A stretch of DNA of 16,921 nucleotides from Streptosporangiaceae bacterium (GTDB lineage Bacteria; Actinomycetota; Actinomycetes; Streptosporangiales; Streptosporangiaceae), in assembly GCA_030039095.1 (NCBI GenBank), contig JASHQP010000348.1, positions 1 to 16,921 on the forward strand, in the 5' to 3' direction. The notes beneath the pieces were generated by a model. The model searched no databases, had not been told where the DNA came from, and saw only the letters and a program-made list of their open reading frames with translations. Positions 8,258 through 15,091 of the stretch are shown one piece after another. The translations under genes and the position numbers were made by a program. How positions within the stretch are numbered: the stretch's first letter is position 1; the number at the start of each line of letters is the position of its first letter.

Positions 8258-9457
8258 GTGCACGAAGCCAGGCCGCTGGATCTCATGCGGGCGCGGGCGG
8301 GCGCCGAGCGGGTGACCAATGTCGAGCTGTTCTTCGACCTGGTCTACGTGTTCGCGGTCACCCAGATCTCGCATTACCTGCTGGCCCATCAGACGACGAC
8401 CGGGGCGCTGCGCGCCGGGCTGCTGCTCGTCATGGTCTGGCTGGTGTGGGTCTACACGACCTGGGTCACGAACTGGCTCGATCCGGAGCGGATTGCGGTC
8501 CGCCTGCTGCTGCTCGGGCTGGCCGTGGCCAGCCTGATCATGTCGGTGGCCCTGCCAGCGGCGTTCTCCGCCCGCGGGCTGGCCGTGGGCATCGCGTACG
8601 CGGTCATGCAGATCGGGCGCAGCGTGTTCGCCGTGGTGGCGCTGCGGGGCAGGCCGCTGCAAAGGAATTTCCAGCGGATCCTTGCGTGGTGCGTGGCCAG
8701 CGGCGCCCTTGCGGTGCTGGGCGGGACCGCGGGCGGTAACGCGCGCGCCGCCCTCTGGGTGGCCGCCGTCGGGGTCGACCTGCTCGGCGGCGCCGTCGGC
8801 TTCTACACCCCGGGCCTCGGCCGCTCGACCACCAGGGAGTGGACGATCGAGGGCGGGCACTTCGCCGAGAGGTGCCAGGCGTTCATGCTGATCGCGCTCG
8901 GTGAGTCGATCGTCGCGATCGGCGCCACCCTGGCCGGCCTGGCCCGTATCGACATCGCTGAGATCGCGGCGTTCGCCGTGGCCCTGGCCGGCAGCATCGG
9001 CCTGTGGTGGCTGTACTTCGACCGCAGCGCCGAAGAGGCGGCCCGGGTCATCGCCGCGTCGGACGACCCCGGGCGGCTCGGCCGCTCGGCGTACCACTTC
9101 ATCCATCCCGTCATGATCGCCGGGATCATCGTCAGCGCGGCGGCGGACGAGGTGGCGCTGGCGCACCCGGGGGCGGTCGGCCACGCCGCAGCCTCCTGGC
9201 TGATCCTCGGCGGCGCCGGGCTCTTCCTGGCGGGTCACGCGGCGTTCAAGTATGTGGTCTGGCGGACGCCGTCCTGGCCCCGGATCGGCGCCGTTGCCGT
9301 CCTGGCCCTGCTCGGGCTCGCCGCACCGCACGTCCCCGCGCTTGCCCTCGGCGCCTGCGCCGCCGCGGTCGTCCTCGCAGTGGCCGCGATCGACTACATC
9401 CACCGCCCCGGAGAACGTGCCGGAACGGGTAGCCCCGGGGCAGGCCAGCCCCGCTGA
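8258..9457 (+). CDS. ltrA: Low temperature requirement protein A (LtrA) family membrane protein
   Basis: A 399-residue polytopic membrane protein with about eleven helices. Near its N-terminus is the LtrA-family hallmark RVTNVELFFDLVYVFAVTQ (about 18-36). Later comes the second conserved block HFAERCQAFMLIALGESIV (about 204-222). The family is named from a Listeria locus needed for growth in the cold, and its biochemical role is not established. It is unrelated to the group II intron protein also called LtrA. The GTG start at 8258 is supported by GGGAG at 8245-8249 (8 nt spacing). An upstream TTG at 8159 in the same frame would add 33 residues unlike the family. The gene converges on the small membrane-protein gene with a 1-bp gap between stops. 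Confidence 0.9.
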   Translation: MHEARPLDLMRARAGAERVTNVELFFDLVYVFAVTQISHYLLAHQTTTGALRAGLLLVMVWLVWVYTTWVTNWLDPERIAVRLLLLGLAVASLIMSVALPAAFSARGLAVGIAYAVMQIGRSVFAVVALRGRPLQRNFQRILAWCVASGALAVLGGTAGGNARAALWVAAVGVDLLGGAVGFYTPGLGRSTTREWTIEGGHFAERCQAFMLIALGESIVAIGATLAGLARIDIAEIAAFAVALAGSIGLWWLYFDRSAEEAARVIAASDDPGRLGRSAYHFIHPVMIAGIIVSAAADEVALAHPGAVGHAAASWLILGGAGLFLAGHAAFKYVVWRTPSWPRIGAVAVLALLGLAAPHVPALALGACAAAVVLAVAAIDYIHRPGERAGTGSPGAGQPR

Positions 9458-9458
9458 C

Positions 9459-9836
9459 CTACTCGACGTCCTCGAGGATCTTCTGCAGCGACTCGATCTT
9501 CTCGCGCAGGTAGTCGAGCTGCACGCCGACGTCGCCGAGCTTGAGGTCGGTGTGCTCTTGCGCCGTGATGGCCAGGTCGGACAGCCTCCGGTACTCGTTG
9601 GCCAGCCCGCGGTACTGCTCGCCGCTGGTCAGCTCGGCCTTCGCGGATCGCCTCGCGCCGAAGGCCCTGGCCCACGCGACCACTCCGGCCCCGGCCGCCG
9701 CGGAGACGGCAACCCCTGCGGCCACGGGGCCGTCGCCCTTCACCGCCACCACCGCGACTCCGATGACGATCGCGACGACGACGATCGTCATGAAGCAGCA
9801 CATGATCGCCAATTCGCTTGCGTTCCTGGGCTTCAT
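9459..9836 (-). CDS. Small two-helix membrane protein with C-terminal coiled coil
   Basis: A 125-residue protein I do not recognise as a named family. Residues about 9-32 and 38-58 are hydrophobic helices. The rest (about 60-125) is charged and helical (EQYRGLANEYRRLSDLA, then YLREKIESLQKILEDVE) and fits a cytoplasmic coiled coil. Its ATG overlaps the stop of the HTH regulator in an ATGA arrangement, so it is translationally coupled and probably shares that gene's promoter. A membrane partner or regulated target of the HTH protein is a reasonable inference. No catalytic residues are visible. Confidence 0.75.
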   Translation of the reverse strand: MKPRNASELAIMCCFMTIVVVAIVIGVAVVAVKGDGPVAAGVAVSAAAGAGVVAWARAFGARRSAKAELTSGEQYRGLANEYRRLSDLAITAQEHTDLKLGDVGVQLDYLREKIESLQKILEDVE

Positions 9837-10171
9837 CGCAACTCCACTTCAAGATCGCTTTTGGCGCCCAGCGACCGCGCCGCGTTCCTGATCGTCTCCG
9901 GTGTCAGCTGGACGGCGAACGATGTCACCTCGTAGAACTTCATCGCCTTGCCGTCGTCCGAGACCTCGATGACGGAAGACACCAGGCCGGCCGCCTCCAG
10001 CTTCCGCAGGTGGACCTGGAGCAGGGCCCGGCTGATAGCCAGCTCGCGGGCGAGCTGGCTGACGTAGTTGCGCTCCTGGGACAGCGCGGCCACGACCCGC
10101 AGCCGGTGCGGGTTGGCGAGCGTCGCCAGCACCTGCAGCAGCTCATCTCCGGTCAGTTCCGTTGCTCCCAC
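9833..10171 (-). CDS. ArsR-like winged-helix transcriptional regulator
   Basis: A protein of about 112 residues and a typical single-domain ArsR-like regulator. LLQVLATLANPHRLRVVAAL is the first-helix signature. NYVSQLARELAISRALLQVHLRKLEAAGLV is the helix-turn-helix with recognition helix, and SSVIEVSDDGKAMKFYEV is the beta wing. There is no cysteine metal-binding motif, so a metal sensor of the classic ArsR kind is unlikely. The GTG start at 10171 has AGGAAGG (10183-10177) 5 nt upstream and a good promoter before that. The frame extends further upstream to 10228, but that would read through the promoter. The first gene of a two-gene coupled unit, it probably controls its own promoter and perhaps neighbours. 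Confidence 0.85.
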   Translation of the reverse strand: MGATELTGDELLQVLATLANPHRLRVVAALSQERNYVSQLARELAISRALLQVHLRKLEAAGLVSSVIEVSDDGKAMKFYEVTSFAVQLTPETIRNAARSLGAKSDLEVELR

Positions 10172-10198
10172 AGCATCCTTCCTAGCATCTGCAAAGAA

Positions 10199-10228
10199 AA
10201 TGTAGCAGGTGCGAGCGGCGGGGGTCAA
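10199..10228 (-). promoter_or_regulatory. Predicted promoter of the HTH/membrane-protein operon
   Basis: On the minus strand TTGACC (10228-10223) and TACATT (10204-10199) are separated by 18 nt, a close match to a primary-sigma promoter. The start would be near 10192, leaving a leader of about 21 nt with an AGGAAGG ribosome site. The AT-rich patch at 10185-10205 stands out from very GC-rich surroundings and could also hold the regulator's operator. Confidence 0.6.
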
Positions 10229-10276
10229 AGGCCGGTGCGAGCGGAGGGGGTCAAGGCCGGTGCGAGCGGCGGGCGG
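10208..10276. repeat. Tandem repeat of about 26 bp carrying a duplicated -35 hexamer
   Basis: Copy 1 is 10208-10233, copy 2 is 10234-10258 (one base shorter) and a partial copy 3 is 10259-10276. Each begins GGTGCGAGCGG. Copies 1 and 2 both contain GGTCAA, the reverse complement of TTGACC. The -35 box of the HTH gene promoter is in copy 1, and a second such box is at 10254-10249. Confidence 0.8.
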
Positions 10277-10368
10277 TTGTGGGGCGCGGGGCGGGCGGTC
10301 CCCGGGCCGCAGCGCTGCGTGCGCCCGAGCGCGGGATGGTCATGGGGCGCGGGCGGGGGCGGACGGTT

Positions 10369-10416
10369 ATGAATGTACGTTCCGACGGCCTGGAGGCCGT
10401 CAAACGGTACATTGAC
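10369..10416. repeat. 48-bp nested palindrome, copy B
   Basis: This copy has the same architecture as the element at 6364. The outer arms are AATGTAC (10372-10378) and GTACATT (10407-10413). The perfect inner hairpin is GACGGCC (10384-10390), TGGA loop, GGCCGTC (10395-10401). It begins ATGAATGTAC like the reverse complement of copy A, and most differences fall in the spacers and loop. It lies 11 nt beyond the stop of the leftward permease pseudogene, so it may once have terminated that transcript. Confidence 0.85.
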
Positions 10417-10427
10417 GCGACCCGCGG

Positions 10428-11160
10428 TCACTCGTGGGCGGGGTCACGGGCGCCGCGCAGGGTGGTTACGACCAGACCGGCTGCGAAGGCCGCAGCGGCG
10501 CAGAGCGCCGCGCCGCCGTCGTGCGGGGGGCGGGCCGGCCGTAGCCATGGCGTGGTCCAGGCCTCGAGGATGGCGTAGTCGGCGATGAGCGCGTAGACCA
10601 TGGGGCCGATCCAGGCCAGCAGGCCGCCGAGCACGGCGGAGGACAGCAGGCCAAGGCCGGCCACGGTGACCGCTGCGGCGGCCCGGCGCAGGGTACGGCC
10701 GCCGGAACCCGGCGGCAGGCCGAGAGCGCCGAGCGCCGCGAGGATCAGCCCGGCGCAGAAGATCAGCCGGGCGATCGAGACGTCGGGCTGGAACGGTCGG
10801 CCCAGAACATCAGCCCCACGCAGGCCAGGAACGTGGGCACGATCCAGCAGATCGTCGCTGCCCAGGTGGCGAGGCGCGCCGTCCAGCGCGGCACCGGGTG
10901 ACCGTGATCAGGTCGGTGGTGTGGCTGCGGACATCCCGCGAACCCGCCCAGGCGGCGGCGCCCGCCACGAGCGGGCCGAAGTCGATCACGTCGTGACCCT
11001 GCCCGAGGCTGAGGAACGTGCGCGCGCTCCACAGCGGCACCCCGCCGAGGCTGCCACGCAGCGAGTCGAACCAGAACAGCGCCACGATCACCGGCAGCAG
11101 CCACGGCGCGATGTTGCGGCGCAGTTCCAGCCGCAGCAGCCGGCCGGGGATGGCGCGTGC
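10428..11160 (-). pseudogene. ABC-2-type transporter permease, broken by two frameshifts and lacking its start
   Basis: The protein can be rebuilt only across three frames. Frame one (11160 to about 10897) begins ARAIPGRLLRLELRRNIAPW and includes GPLVAGAAAWAGSRDVRSHT, ending at ITVT. Frame two (about 10897-10800) reads PVPRWTARLATWAATICWIV and on to GLMFWADR. Frame three (about 10797-10428) reads FQPDVSIARLIFCAGLILAA and continues to DPAHE and a stop. Each switch is explained by loss of one base, near 10896-10898 and 10795-10800. The pieces join into one hydrophobic protein of about 244 residues resembling actinobacterial ABC permeases that sit beside a sigma factor and an ABC ATPase. The start codon is missing because the 5' end is fused to a sigma-factor fragment. 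Assembly error in G/C runs could explain the frameshifts but not the fusion. Confidence 0.75.
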
Positions 11161-11234
11161 CGCGCGAGCAGGTCCCGCAGCGCCGCGTCGTCGCCCGCCG
11201 CCACGGCGGCGATCAGCTCGTGGTCGTGGTCCAT
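11088..11234 (-). pseudogene. N-terminal remnant of an ECF-type RNA polymerase sigma factor
   Basis: An ATG at 11234 opens a 48-codon frame. It begins MDHDHELIAAVAAGDDAALR and continues DLLARHA, the usual N-terminus of ECF sigma-70 factors, where an HAPWLAARLR-like stretch normally follows. After residue 27 or so the sequence instead becomes the permease DNA read in the wrong frame, with a Cys-rich tail ending at TGA 11088. All of the polymerase- and promoter-binding regions are missing. If translated it would make a nonfunctional peptide. It lies 77 bp downstream of the peptidase gene, on the same strand. Confidence 0.65.
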
Positions 11235-11284
11235 CGCCGCTCTATGGCGCGGGGACGGCGTCCGGTTCACGGGGCCACGGATTC

Positions 11285-11321
11285 GGGCGGCCGCGGGGAG
11301 ACGCGGGGAGATCAGCCGCCC
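11285..11321 (-). terminator. Stem-loop around the peptidase stop codon
   Basis: GGGCGGC (11285-11291) and GCCGCCC (11315-11321) form a perfect 7-bp stem. Its 23-nt loop holds the peptidase stop codon and two tandem copies of CGCGGGGAGA (11292-11301 and 11302-11311). There is no T-tract. It could be a terminator or 3'-end structure for the leftward peptidase mRNA. Confidence 0.3.
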
Positions 11322-13435
11322 GCGCCGAGCGCGTTCTTCAGGAACTCGACTTGCAGCAGCAGGAGGTTCTCCGCGACGTCCTCCTGCCGCGGCATGTGGG
11401 TGACGCCGGTCAGCGGCAGCACGGTATGTTGCCGCCCGGCCGCCAGCAGCGCCGAGGAGAGCCGCAGCGTGTGCGCCACCACCACGTTGTCGTCGACGAG
11501 CCCGTGGATCAGCATCAGCGGGCGTTCCAGCTTGGGCGCGTCGGCGATGAGCGAGTCGTGGTCGTACGCCTCCGGGTGCTCGTCCGGGTGGCCCTCGTAC
11601 CGCTCGGTGTAGAACGTGTCGTAGAGGCGCTCGTCGGTGACCGGGGCTCCGGCCACGGCCGCGTGGAACACGTCCGGCCGGCGCAGCACCGCCAGCGCGG
11701 CCAGGTAGCCGCCGTGTGACCAGCCGCGGATGCCCACCCGGGACAGGTCCAGGTCGGGATTCGCGGCAGCGGCCGCCTGCAGCGCCGCGACCTGGTCGTC
11801 GAGGTTCGGCGTCGACTGGTCGAAGTGGATCAGGCGGTCCCAGTCGGGCCCGCGGCCCGGTGTCCCGCGGCCGTCGGCGATCAGCACGGCAAAGCCCTGG
11901 TCGGCGAACCACTGCGAGGCCAGGTACGCGCCGCGGGCGGACAGCACGCGCTGCGCGGCCGGGCCGCCGTAGGGGTCGCAGAGCACGGGCAGCCGCGCCG
12001 ATCCCGGGCGGTGCCCGCGCGGCAGCAGCAGCGCGCACCGCAGGTCGTGCGGGCCCGCTGTGAAGAACGTCACCTCGGGGGTCAGCACCGGGGTCTCGGC
12101 GAGCGAGGCGATCTCGGCTGGTCCGCCGCCGCCGCTGCCGCGGTGCACCCGCACCCGGGTGCCGAACCAGCCGAGCGACTGTGAGGACGTGACCAGCAGC
12201 CCGCCGCCGCGGGCCGCCGAGTGCAGGCCAGGCTCGGTGGTCACCTGGACCGCACCGCCCGGTCCCGCGGTGTACAGGTGCTGCTCGGCCGGCTCCTGTC
12301 CGGTGGCCGTGACCAGCACGTCCTCGTCGCCGACGTCGAGGACCTCGCGCACGTTGACGCCCACCGGGGTGACCGGCTCGTCGCCGATCAGCAGCCGGTA
12401 CGCGCCGTCGCGGGCGACCACCCTGACCAGCTTCCCGCCGGGCGTCCAGGCCGGCGTGCCGGCCACAACGTCGACCCAGTCGGGGTCGGTGTCCTCGCAG
12501 AGGAGTTCCGTCGCACCGTCCGGGCCCACCGCGAGGATCCGCATGGTCCGCTGGTCGCGCGAGCACACCCGCAGCAGCGGCGGGCCGCCACGCGACCAGT
12601 GCGCGGCGATCAGGTACGGCATCGCGGCGGAATCCCACCGCACGGGGGTCAGGGAGCCGTCGAGACCGGCGATGACGACGCTCACGTCGGCGTTGGCGGT
12701 GCCCGCCGCCGGGTAGGCGACCTCGGCCGGCTCGCGGTCCGGATTGGCCGGGTCGCAGATGTACCACCGGCCGACCGGGGACGTGTCCACGCGGGCCACC
12801 AGCAACTGCTGGCCGTCCGGCGACCACCAGAACCCGCGGGTCCGGTGCATCTCCTCGGCGGCCACGAACTCGGCGAGGCCGTAGGTCACGTCCTTCGCCT
12901 CGGGCGTGGCCAGGGCGCGGTCGCTGCCGCCGCCCGCCGCCACCACCCGCAGCGCCCCGTCGGCCACGTACGCGACGTGCTCCCCGGTGGGGTCGGGCCG
13001 CGGGTCGAGGACCGGGGTCGGCGTGGCGAGGACGCGGACAGCGGGCTCGCCCCCCGGCCCGAGGGCCAGCAGATCGGCGGCGAAGAGCCGGCCGGACAGC
13101 ACGAAGGCCGCGATGCGGACCGCTTCGTCGGTCGCGAACGACACCACGCCCTCGGCGGCCTGCCGGACGCGCTCACGCCGGGCGCGCTCCTGCGGGGTGA
13201 TCTCCTCGGCCCCGCCGGCCAGGATCTGCGCCGGGTCGGCGACCAGCCGCTCGGCCGGAGCGTCGCCGGCGGTGTCAGCGACCCACAGGCACGTGCTGCG
13301 GTCGGTTCCCGACGCCGAGCGCAGGAACGCGACGCGGGTGCCGTCGGGGGCGATCGCGAACGCGCGAGGGACCCCCAGGGTGTACCGGATGGTCCGGGCC
13401 TGCTGGCGGGGGAAGCTGATCGTGGGTGCCGTCAT
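11312..13435 (-). CDS. Dipeptidyl-peptidase IV-type S9 serine peptidase
   Basis: This 707-residue enzyme has the DPP IV layout: a beta-propeller (about 1-450), then an alpha/beta-hydrolase catalytic domain. FVAAEEMHRTRGFWWSPDG carries the paired glutamates (E194, E195) that anchor the substrate N-terminus. The triad is visible: S573 in GWSHGGY, D648 in HGLVDDNVV and H680 in GVTHMPR. It should release N-terminal dipeptides, often X-Pro or X-Ala. No signal peptide is seen, so a cytoplasmic enzyme is likely. The start is taken as ATG 13435 (MTAPTISFPRQQ), the family's usual beginning. An upstream GTG at 13480 with GGAG 6 nt before it would add 15 residues and is a real alternative. The gene is divergent from the tRNA-Met/rpmG locus. 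Confidence 0.92.
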   Translation of the reverse strand: MTAPTISFPRQQARTIRYTLGVPRAFAIAPDGTRVAFLRSASGTDRSTCLWVADTAGDAPAERLVADPAQILAGGAEEITPQERARRERVRQAAEGVVSFATDEAVRIAAFVLSGRLFAADLLALGPGGEPAVRVLATPTPVLDPRPDPTGEHVAYVADGALRVVAAGGGSDRALATPEAKDVTYGLAEFVAAEEMHRTRGFWWSPDGQQLLVARVDTSPVGRWYICDPANPDREPAEVAYPAAGTANADVSVVIAGLDGSLTPVRWDSAAMPYLIAAHWSRGGPPLLRVCSRDQRTMRILAVGPDGATELLCEDTDPDWVDVVAGTPAWTPGGKLVRVVARDGAYRLLIGDEPVTPVGVNVREVLDVGDEDVLVTATGQEPAEQHLYTAGPGGAVQVTTEPGLHSAARGGGLLVTSSQSLGWFGTRVRVHRGSGGGGPAEIASLAETPVLTPEVTFFTAGPHDLRCALLLPRGHRPGSARLPVLCDPYGGPAAQRVLSARGAYLASQWFADQGFAVLIADGRGTPGRGPDWDRLIHFDQSTPNLDDQVAALQAAAAANPDLDLSRVGIRGWSHGGYLAALAVLRRPDVFHAAVAGAPVTDERLYDTFYTERYEGHPDEHPEAYDHDSLIADAPKLERPLMLIHGLVDDNVVVAHTLRLSSALLAAGRQHTVLPLTGVTHMPRQEDVAENLLLLQVEFLKNALGAGG

Positions 13436-13539
13436 GCCCCCGATCTTCGCAGATCGATCGGACCGCACCCAGCCGTGCACCTGCGGCTCCTGCTGCTCCT
13501 GCGCTCCGCCGCCGCGGGCCGCTGGCGGGACGCGATAGA

Positions 13540-13568
13540 GTGACTGCCAGATCCCGGTAAGCTAGGTG
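13540..13568 (+). promoter_or_regulatory. Predicted promoter of the tRNA-Met locus
   Basis: GTGACT (13540-13545) is separated by exactly 17 nt from TAGGTG (13563-13568). They resemble the TTGACA and TAGRRT boxes of the actinobacterial principal sigma factor. The start would be about 60 nt before the tRNA. The same transcript could continue into rpmG. Confidence 0.4.
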
Positions 13569-13633
13569 CGTCCCGGCTGCCGCCGGGGTTCCGGCCGTCC
13601 GCCCTCGTCTCGCTGGCAGCGGATGGCTGGTCG

Positions 13634-13707
13634 GGCGGAGTAGCTCAGTCAGGCAGAGCAAGCGGCTCATAATCGCTGTGTCGCCGGTTCAAGTCCGGCC
13701 TCCGCTA
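13634..13707 (+). tRNA. tRNA-Met (CAT), elongator type
   Basis: A full cloverleaf of 74 nt. The acceptor stem GGCGGAG pairs with CTCCGCT (one G-T pair), then discriminator A at 13707, with no encoded CCA. The D-arm is GCTC/GAGC, and the anticodon stem AGCGG/TCGCT encloses CTCATAA with anticodon CAT at 13668-13670. The T-arm GCCGG/CCGGC carries TTCAAGT. It lacks the three G-C pairs in the anticodon stem that mark initiator tRNA. Its place just upstream of rpmG matches the elongator tRNA-Met of other actinomycetes. A tRNA-Ile with a modified CAT anticodon cannot be fully excluded. Confidence 0.93.
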
Positions 13708-13810
13708 CGAACCTCTTCACCCACCGGTCTCCCGTTCCGGAATATGCGGCAGTCCGGGGAGGCTGAAGAGGCTCGCAGGAACGTCCGTTCGAAAGAAAGG
13801 CATGCCCGTC

Positions 13811-13975
13811 GTGGCTGCGACAGACGTCAGGCCCAAGATCACGCTGGCCTGCCAGGAGTGCAAGCACCGCAACTACATCACCCGCAAGAACCGGCGCAAC
13901 GACCCCGACCGGCTCGAGCTGATGAAGTACTGCCCGAACTGCCGCTGCCACCGGCCGCATCGCGAGACGCGGTAG
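13811..13975 (+). CDS. rpmG: 50S ribosomal protein L33
   Basis: A 54-residue basic ribosomal protein beginning [20 protein letters not shown] and ending CHRPHRETR. Two CXXC pairs (C14/C17 and C41/C44) make it the zinc-binding form of L33. It binds the large ribosomal subunit near the E site. The GTG start at 13811 is chosen because the family starts [10 protein letters not shown] and AAAGG (13796-13800) lies 10 nt upstream. An in-frame ATG at 13802 would add three residues but has the ribosome site almost touching it. It follows tRNA-Met by about 100 nt and precedes hadA by 11 nt. Confidence 0.95.
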   Translation: MAATDVRPKITLACQECKHRNYITRKNRRNDPDRLELMKYCPNCRCHRPHRETR

Positions 13976-13986
13976 GCGGCAGCCCC

Positions 13987-14436
13987 GTGGCGATCAATCG
14001 CGAGTATCTCGGCCGCACGTTCCCCGCGGCCCCGCCCTATGAGATAAGCCGGGTCAAGATCGCCGAGTTCGCCGATGCGATCGGTGACCCCAGCCCGCTC
14101 TACCGGGACCGCGCCGCCGCGCAGGCCGCCGGGTACCCGGACGTGATCGCGCCGCCCACGCTCGCGATCGTGGTCAGCATGGCCGGCAGCGCGGCGGCCG
14201 TGGCCGACCCCGGTCTCGGCCTGAACTACGCGATGGTCGTGCACGGCGAGCAGCGGTTCGAGTACTCCCGGCAGCTGAGGGCGGGCGACGTGGTCACCGC
14301 GCAGGCGACGATCACGGACATCAGGGACGCCGGCCGCAACACGGCGATGACCACCAGGACCGAGATCGTCACCGTCGACGGCGAGCACGTGTGCACCGCA
14401 CTCTCGACGCTGGTGGAACGGGGTGGTGCCGCGTGA
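13987..14436 (+). CDS. hadA: (3R)-hydroxyacyl-ACP dehydratase subunit HadA (MaoC-like N domain)
   Basis: A 149-residue hotdog-fold protein. YEISRVKIAEFADAIGDPSP, then a tyrosine-containing LYRDRAAAQAAGYPDVIAPPT, is the signature of the noncatalytic HadA subunit. Where the catalytic partner has D-x4-H, this has DPSPLY without histidine. In mycobacteria HadA supplies the acyl-chain channel and HadB the active site, dehydrating 3-hydroxyacyl-ACP in FAS-II. The GTG start at 13987 has only a weak GGCGG upstream, but it lies 11 nt after rpmG. Its stop overlaps hadB as GTGA, so the pair is coupled and probably forms a 1:1 heterodimer. Whether the substrate here is mycolic-type or ordinary fatty acid is not shown. 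Confidence 0.88.
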   Translation: MAINREYLGRTFPAAPPYEISRVKIAEFADAIGDPSPLYRDRAAAQAAGYPDVIAPPTLAIVVSMAGSAAAVADPGLGLNYAMVVHGEQRFEYSRQLRAGDVVTAQATITDIRDAGRNTAMTTRTEIVTVDGEHVCTALSTLVERGGAA

Positions 14437-14900
14437 CCGCGGGGGGTTCCGGGGGGCCGTCCCCCCGGGCTGGCACCGGGCAAGTCAGCCACGCCGACGT
14501 CGCGGCGGGCACCGAGATCGCGGCGGTGACCTATCCGGTCACCCGGCTCAGCCTGGTCAAGTACTGCGGCGCCTCCGGCGACTTCAACGTGATCCACTGG
14601 AACGAGCGGATCGCGAAGGCGGTCGGGCTGCCGAACGTGATCGCGCACGGCATGTTCACGATGGCGCAGGCCGGCCGCTTCGTCACCGACTGGGCGGGCC
14701 CGGGAGCCGCGGTCGTCGAGTTCGGCGTCAGGTTCTCCTCCCCGGTCGTCGTGCCCGACGACGACACCGGCGCGACGATCGTGGTGAGCGGCACGGTCGA
14801 GGAGAGGCTCGACGGCAATCGCGTGGCCCTGGCGCTCACGGCCCGGTCCGGCGAGGACAAGGTGCTGACCCGGGCGCGCGCCGTGGTGCGGCTGCCCTGA
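14433..14900 (+). CDS. hadB: (3R)-hydroxyacyl-ACP dehydratase subunit HadB (MaoC-like)
   Basis: A 155-residue hotdog hydratase. It carries the R-hydratase motif GASGDFNVIHWNE with catalytic D50 and H55 and an asparagine at 52. GLPNVIAHGMFTMAQAGRFV follows, the conserved central helix. The first 18 residues are Gly/Pro-rich and not family-like. It starts at GTG 14433, overlapping the hadA stop, as expected for an obligate partner. No hadC follows: the next gene is murB after a 418-bp gap. Confidence 0.9.
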   Translation: MTAGGSGGPSPRAGTGQVSHADVAAGTEIAAVTYPVTRLSLVKYCGASGDFNVIHWNERIAKAVGLPNVIAHGMFTMAQAGRFVTDWAGPGAAVVEFGVRFSSPVVVPDDDTGATIVVSGTVEERLDGNRVALALTARSGEDKVLTRARAVVRLP

Positions 14901-15091
14901 GTCGTGTCCCGTAGATCATCGGCTGGGTCCGGTCGCTGATCCGGATTGCGGCACCTCCGAGGCAAATACGGGCGCACCGAAAAGCAGCCCACGTCGAGCC
15001 GAAACCCTGTACATGGGCCAGAACCAGCGAAGCGCGCTGACCCAGACAACAACATATCGATCATTTCGGGCGTACTGCGGGCAGGCCGAGC

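Noticed and set aside
8258..9457. Group II intron maturase LtrA
   Set aside because: The protein has no reverse transcriptase or maturase motifs. It is the unrelated low-temperature-requirement membrane family that shares the name.
10172..10228. N-terminal extension of the HTH regulator
   Set aside because: It would translate the predicted promoter. GTG 10171 has a well-spaced AGGAAGG.
6364..10416. Composite transposon bounded by the two palindromes
   Set aside because: No transposase, target-site duplication or insertion-sequence ends were seen, so only a repeat family is claimed.
11088..12827. Long alternative minus-strand frame through the peptidase gene
   Set aside because: Only its last 48 codons (the sigma remnant) look real. 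The rest is a shadow of the peptidase, whose triad is intact in another frame.
13668..13670. Initiator tRNA-fMet
   Set aside because: The anticodon stem lacks the three consecutive G-C pairs and the acceptor end pairs at position 1 as G-T, so the elongator type fits better.
13667..13960. Minus-strand frame ending [12 protein letters not shown] across the tRNA gene
   Set aside because: This peptide is a well-known artefact of translating a tRNA antisense. The plus strand carries a clear tRNA and rpmG.
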